This document shows, one piece after another, positions 40,799-45,317 of a stretch of 45,317 bases of DNA (positions are counted from its first letter, which is position 1; every line of letters starts with the position of its first letter). Source of the DNA: Nanobdellota archaeon (GTDB lineage Archaea > Nanobdellota > Nanobdellia > Woesearchaeales > GW2011-AR9); NCBI GenBank assembly GCA_030697505.1, contig JAUYPX010000043.1, positions 1 through 45,317 of the forward strand, given 5' to 3'. The notes under the pieces are model-generated. The model saw only the letters and a list, made by a program, of their open reading frames with translations, was not told the origin of the DNA and searched no databases. A program made the translations under genes and the position numbers.

Positions 40799-41113
40799 GT
40801 GAAGATTATTTCTGCTTACCATATGATGCTTTCCAATAGCCAAGTGCAATGCGCTGACTGTAAGAGATCAGTGAACAAGTTAGATACTTTTGCATCAAGC
40901 AATCCTTCCCGAGAACTGCGCTACCGCTGCCGATTCTGCTACAGCGTTAACCGGGATCTGGGCCTTGGACAAGTAGAAAAGCCGCAAGTCAAAAGAGAAT
41001 ACTTCTGCGGCCGTTGCAAGTATAAATTCAAATCGCTGGGAACCTTATGCCCATACTGCAGCAAACAGGATCAGGTAGTGGAACAGGTCCATTCGGTCAT
41101 GGATTTGTTGTAA
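40799..41113 (+). CDS. double zinc-ribbon protein (start may be internal MMLSNSQVQC)
   Basis: VQCADCKRS...YRCRFCYS...YFCGRCKYKFKSLGTLCPYCSK. Confidence 0.65.
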   Translation: MKIISAYHMMLSNSQVQCADCKRSVNKLDTFASSNPSRELRYRCRFCYSVNRDLGLGQVEKPQVKREYFCGRCKYKFKSLGTLCPYCSKQDQVVEQVHSVMDLL

Positions 41114-41114
41114 C

Positions 41115-41807
41115 TTACTGGATTAAATCCCTTTCTGCAAACTGGACATCTTTCTCTTGAACGCCATTGAAAAGAACATTCTGGAATTCGTGGCGTTCAT
41201 TTCCGACATCTACCCGTAAAGGAACACCATAGTACGTATCAACCCACAGGCTAACGCCTTCGGGAGTTCTCAGCTGCCAGACATTGCGTGTCCCTATTTT
41301 CGCTTCCGATATCTTTTCTGCAGAAGCGACTCCGTCGATCCAGTCTAAAGGGGTCTTGACATAATACTGATCATAATCTACCGGCCCTGCATCTCCAGTC
41401 TTGATGCAGTACTTCTTGCTTTCACAGATAGCCTGAGCCGTTGTAGCTCCCGTATCAAAAATAACTGCATCCATTGTATTCTTATTGAGGACTTCTGTTT
41501 GAACGTTAAGTCTTTGTTTTATTATCAATTTCTTTATCCAAACATCGACCGGCTTCTCCAGCGGCTTGTCAACCCGCTTGTAGTCATAAGACATGCTTTC
41601 CACATTCCTGCTTTTCATCAAGAGTTCTTCTATTGAAAGCCCTTGATTTGAAACCGGCTCTTTAATCTCTTCCGTGGTTTTTGGACATAGATCAGGATCA
41701 GAAACCGTACTTCCGTCCGTACAAACATATTTAGTAGCACAAGAAGTGACAAATAAAACCGTCAGCAATCCCAGTATTATTAGCAACAAAGGTGTTCGGT
41801 TTACCAT
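41115..41807 (-). CDS. lipoprotein-like secreted protein
   Basis: N-terminal hydrophobic segment ending LFVTSCAT (lipobox-like). Confidence 0.65.
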   Translation of the reverse strand: MVNRTPLLLIILGLLTVLFVTSCATKYVCTDGSTVSDPDLCPKTTEEIKEPVSNQGLSIEELLMKSRNVESMSYDYKRVDKPLEKPVDVWIKKLIIKQRLNVQTEVLNKNTMDAVIFDTGATTAQAICESKKYCIKTGDAGPVDYDQYYVKTPLDWIDGVASAEKISEAKIGTRNVWQLRTPEGVSLWVDTYYGVPLRVDVGNERHEFQNVLFNGVQEKDVQFAERDLIQ

Positions 41808-41882
41808 TATTCTAGAATAGTCATATCATCATATATAAATTTAACTACGATATTTTTTAAAGAAAAGACTGATTTTCAAAGT

Positions 41883-42896
41883 ATGGTCAAAAAAGTATCA
41901 GTAGTAGAAGCATTGGATTTCAAAAATGCCCTTCTTCTAGACGCCAGAACACCCCAAGAGTACGCAGAAGACCATATTCTAGGAGCAATCAATGTTCCCT
42001 TGCTGGACGACCAAGAACGGCACGAAATCGGCATCATCTACAAGCAGTATTCTAGAGAAAAAGCTATCGAACGGGGAATGGAATTATTTCCTGCCAAAAT
42101 TCCTTCTATTTATAACGCAGTGAAAGACCATAGGAACAAAATCATCATCGTGTATTGCGCTCGAGGAGGGATGCGTTCAGGAATTATTGCTTCCTTGTTG
42201 GAATCAATCGGCTTCAAGGTGCTGCAGGTAGAAGGCGGCTACAAAAGTTTCCGGCAGTATATCACTGACCAACTCCATAATTTTAAATTAAAGCCCAAGA
42301 TAATCTGCCTCTATGGCCTAACTTGCACCGGAAAAACCAAGCTTCTAGAGCAGCTGCCTAACGCTCTGAATCTAGAAGAATTGGCCCAGCATCGCGGCAG
42401 CTTATACGGCGGAGTAGGATTGAAACCAAATGCTCAGAAACGATTTGAAAATCTGCTCTTACAGCGCTTACGGGAATTAAATCATCTTCAACATATTTTT
42501 GTAGAAGGAGAAAGCCGAAGGATCGGCAAAGTAGAGATCCCTTCCTTTCTGTTCAAAGCCATGAAACACGGCATGAATGTGGTAGTCAAACGAGATTTCG
42601 AGCTGAGAGCAGCAGCAGGGGTAGAGGAATACTTTTCCTCACTGGAAAAAATCAGAGAAATAAAAGAGATAACTCCTCAGCTGCGGGAGATCATCAGCAA
42701 TAAGCGCAAGCAGGAGATCATTACTTTGATTGAAAATGGAAACTATCAAGACGCTACCAGAATCCTGTTGAAAGAATATTATGATGTGTTATATGCGCAT
42801 ACTTTGAAGAATGTTAGATTTGACTTTGAAGTAGACAATAATGACCTAGAGAAAGCAATTACAAAGTTAAAAGAAATAGAAAAAAAAACAATTTAA
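41883..42896 (+). CDS. selU: tRNA 2-selenouridine/geranyl-2-thiouridine synthase (SelU/MnmH), full-length rhodanese + P-loop
   Basis: LLDARTPQEYAEDHILGAINVPLL, VYCARGGMRSG, CLYGLTCTGKTKLLEQL. Confidence 0.9.
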   Translation: MVKKVSVVEALDFKNALLLDARTPQEYAEDHILGAINVPLLDDQERHEIGIIYKQYSREKAIERGMELFPAKIPSIYNAVKDHRNKIIIVYCARGGMRSGIIASLLESIGFKVLQVEGGYKSFRQYITDQLHNFKLKPKIICLYGLTCTGKTKLLEQLPNALNLEELAQHRGSLYGGVGLKPNAQKRFENLLLQRLRELNHLQHIFVEGESRRIGKVEIPSFLFKAMKHGMNVVVKRDFELRAAAGVEEYFSSLEKIREIKEITPQLREIISNKRKQEIITLIENGNYQDATRILLKEYYDVLYAHTLKNVRFDFEVDNNDLEKAITKLKEIEKKTI

Positions 42897-43609
42897 CTTG
42901 CATACGGATATTCCGTAAGAACTATCTGGAAGGTTACCTTGTCATTTAGATTACCATAATGACCTACGCCATTAAATTCAATGACTGCCCACTGCTTCTC
43001 CCCATAGACATCTTGAAAGAATTGATACTTAATCGTTCCAGTGCCTCCAGCAGAAGCAGGCAGCAAATCTTCCCACCATCCAACTACAATACTGTTAGGG
43101 GCAGTAGGATCAGGCAAATTTTGGGCAGTATATGGACAAGTAGTTGTGTCGCTAAATGTAATAAAGCCATTAGAGCAAACTCTAATATGATTTTGCAAAG
43201 AGCCAAAGAAAAGAGTGTTAAATCCTAAATCTATAGATGAAGACATTTGGTCATCACCTAGGCTTAAAGTAGTTGGATTGTTCAAGGTAATCCAGGAATA
43301 AGGAATAACTTCCCAGTACATCCAGTATTGATTGTCATAAAATTCATTTAGATATGCATACCCTTCCGGAGATTCCCTGGGTATAGACAACACGCTAGAA
43401 GGAAACACATCCGCAGGAACATATCTTGCCATCCCTCCACTACCACTAGAATTTTCTACTCCAGCTATTGTTTCCCAATTACTATCCCCATCAGTAGTAC
43501 TTCCCCCCGCCAAAAACACCTCTACCGCAGAAATCTGAGCCGTTGCAGGCGCAGACAACATAACTATACTACAAACCAACACAAATAATCTTGTAAAAAG
43601 TTTCATCAT
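42893..43609 (-). CDS. secreted protein with nidogen-like segment, possibly C-terminally truncated
   Basis: Signal peptide; NGFITFSD...VVGWWEDLLP...VTFQIVLTEYPYAS-stop. Confidence 0.65.
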   Translation of the reverse strand: MMKLFTRLFVLVCSIVMLSAPATAQISAVEVFLAGGSTTDGDSNWETIAGVENSSGSGGMARYVPADVFPSSVLSIPRESPEGYAYLNEFYDNQYWMYWEVIPYSWITLNNPTTLSLGDDQMSSSIDLGFNTLFFGSLQNHIRVCSNGFITFSDTTTCPYTAQNLPDPTAPNSIVVGWWEDLLPASAGGTGTIKYQFFQDVYGEKQWAVIEFNGVGHYGNLNDKVTFQIVLTEYPYAS

Positions 43610-43706
43610 TTCACCCCTATTTTTTAATCTTTAAGAAACAAAGTGCTATACATATATATATATAACGATACCACTCCAAAATAAAGAAATAGAAAAAAAT
43701 AAAAAT

Positions 43707-44333
43707 CTAGCAAGTCACTTGCAGCTGCTTATCATTGTTCTGCTCGTTAGACTCTTTAATATTATTACCATAGTCTGCAATAACATTGACACTATCTACT
43801 TTATCTTTTTCAGAGCATTTATACCAGACATTCTTGGTTTCCTCTTTACCGGCTTCTAAAATTGCATCATACCAGCCATAGCTTGTATAGTTTAATGCTG
43901 CAGGCAACGTAATAACGGAAGTCGAAAATCCAGACCCAGTTGTATTTGTACCAACATTGGCTATCGTAGCCTTTATAACGACATAAGTTCCAGTGCTATT
44001 AGTAGTCGTATTAGTATAGCTTACCTCTGCAGATTTAACTACTAAATCTGGTTGTTTTAATTCAACTGGTTGTGTAGGCTTAGGTTGCGTAGCTCTAGCT
44101 CTCATCTTACTTAATACTCTCACTAATTGCGTTCTGTCAGAAGCACCATACCTGCTGGCGATCGCATTTCCTGCTGCAGCATTGTCTGACTGTGATTGTT
44201 TCAGCAGTGCGCTTTGCTCTTCCGGGGACAACGTACTCAAATCTTTCTCCAATTGGTCATCACTTACTTTAGGAGCGCAAGCAACTATAAGTAGTAGAAC
44301 CATCAAAGAACTTAATAACATCAATTTTCTCAT
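43707..44333 (-). CDS. lipoprotein with CARDB-like domain
   Basis: LLIVACAPK lipobox; PDLVVKSAEVSYTN...KATIANVGTNTTGSGF...DYGNNIKESNEQNN. Confidence 0.75.
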   Translation of the reverse strand: MRKLMLLSSLMVLLLIVACAPKVSDDQLEKDLSTLSPEEQSALLKQSQSDNAAAGNAIASRYGASDRTQLVRVLSKMRARATQPKPTQPVELKQPDLVVKSAEVSYTNTTTNSTGTYVVIKATIANVGTNTTGSGFSTSVITLPAALNYTSYGWYDAILEAGKEETKNVWYKCSEKDKVDSVNVIADYGNNIKESNEQNNDKQLQVTC

Positions 44334-44414
44334 TCTAACACCTCAAACACTTTTTTCAGTAGAAGAGCAAGCTGCTTAATAAATATTTAGATTTTGAAAG
44401 AAAAGAAATAGAAA

Positions 44415-44469
44415 CACGAGAAGGGTTTTTTACCCTTCTGTGCCCCAGAAATTCTTGAATTTCTCAGGG
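44415..44469. terminator. tandem hairpins between secreted-protein genes
   Basis: AGAAGGGT-ttttt-ACCCTTCT and AGAAATTC-tt-GAATTTCT. Confidence 0.5.
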
Positions 44470-44491
44470 AAATAACAGTAACAGCTAAACC

Positions 44492-44782
44492 TTAGGAAGA
44501 GACGCAGGCTCCATCTTTGCAGCCGAACCGGCAGGGCACAGTCTCTTTTCTTTGAACATTTCCTTTGCAAAAGTTTTCATAAACCGTTCTTGCATCTTTA
44601 CAAGTATCTGTATAAGAACCTAATGCATTTTTAACTGTTCCTTGCACCGTTGGATTTCTGCCTCCATCACTATCTGTACAAGTATACGGAGATACAGCTT
44701 TTCCAGTTATTTTACCATCTAAATTGAGCACTACCAAAGAGACTGCTAACAATCCTAAGGCCACAAAAACCGCTTTTCTCAT
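44492..44782 (-). CDS. small cysteine-rich secreted protein (ITGKAV-type)
   Basis: Signal segment then ITGKAV; CTDSDGGRNPTVQGTV...YENFCKGNVQRKETVPCRFGCKDGAC. Confidence 0.75.
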   Translation of the reverse strand: MRKAVFVALGLLAVSLVVLNLDGKITGKAVSPYTCTDSDGGRNPTVQGTVKNALGSYTDTCKDARTVYENFCKGNVQRKETVPCRFGCKDGACVSS

Positions 44783-44876
44783 TCGAACACCTCTTTGTAT
44801 AATAATGAAGGAACATTTTAGGGAATATAAACTTTTCGCAAAAAGAAAATAATAGAGATTAAAAAAATAAACTGTC

Positions 44877-45078
44877 GAGCCTGAAAGCGGCTATCCCATC
44901 GTTCGCTTCGCTCACTTCGCAGCAGAGCTGCGGGTATTACGCCGCTTTCCAAGACGGCTCTCCGTTCATTACTCGCTGGAATCGTTGCAGAGCACACAAT
45001 AAAGCAACGACTTTATTGGTGTGCCAGTAAAATCTTTGTTTTACTGTGCACAACAGGATATTAGACCCAGCGAGTAAT
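44877..45078. other. multi-hairpin structured intergenic element with pseudoknot potential
   Basis: GAAAGCGGC/GCCGCTTTC, CGCAGC-aga-GCTGCG, ATTACTCGCTGG/CCAGCGAGTAAT, GCACACAATAAAG/CTTTATTGGTGTGC, CAGTAAAA/TTTTACTG. Confidence 0.75.
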
Positions 45079-45098
45079 AAAAGCAATTTAAGATTGAT

Positions 45099-45317
45099 CT
45101 ACTTTTTACAGGCACCTTCTTCGCATCGGCAAGGGATGGTTTCTGTCAAGTGCACTATGCCATCACAATAATGCTCAAATAAGTTTCCGTCATTGAGGCA
45201 AGTATCAGCTGCTGTTCTTTTTGGTCCCGCGAAAGACAGATCCTTGTACTCAACTGTTCCCTGCTCATAAGGATTATTTCCGCCATCGCTTTCCGTGCAG
45301 CTGCGCGGCAGGTTATA
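45099..45317 (-). CDS. partial (5' end outside window) cysteine-rich secreted protein, paralog of 44492..44782
   Basis: Reads YNLPRSCTESDGGNNPYEQGTVEYKDLSFAGPKRTAADTCLNDGNLFEHYCDGIVHLTETIPCRCEEGACKK-stop. Confidence 0.8.
   Translation of the reverse strand, partial: YNLPRSCTESDGGNNPYEQGTVEYKDLSFAGPKRTAADTCLNDGNLFEHYCDGIVHLTETIPCRCEEGACKK

Noticed and set aside
44877-45078. CRISPR array or attC cassette interpretation
   Set aside because: No direct repeats with regular spacers, no cas genes and no integrase in the window; only inverted repeats are seen.

Overview
This is a 45.3 kb archaeal chromosomal segment. Split RNAP B''/B' and A'/A'' genes, eL30, aS12/aS7, an archaeal CCA-adding enzyme, stand-alone Kae1 and ITGKAV-type secreted proteins together suggest a DPANN, Woesearchaeota/Pacearchaeota-like lineage; that placement is inference. 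The window carries an rpoH-B''-B'-A'-A''-rpl30e-nusA-rps12-rps7 block, a TGT of bacterial/eukaryal type, Kae1, a vapBC module, gyrB with an HNH-type intein, smc, an EndoV-like protein, a SpeD-like protein, a stand-alone NFACT-R protein, a two-gene glyoxylate shunt (malate synthase + isocitrate lyase), a PhyH / DHCR24-like pair, SelU/MnmH and a set of small secreted proteins. The most striking signal is in the tRNA genes. I can fold five intron-containing tRNAs: Gly-GCC, Tyr-GTA, Asp-GTC, Lys-TTT and Arg-GCG. They hold about 11 introns in total, including D-loop introns and a recurrent T-loop intron inserted after TTCAAA in four of the five. Other notable items are a 95-bp nested palindrome abutting the tRNA-Arg 3' end, a ~200-bp hairpin/pseudoknot-capable element near the right end, and an EndoV homolog with altered catalytic acidic residues. 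Many ORFs in the supplied track are antisense to strong genes and were not accepted.
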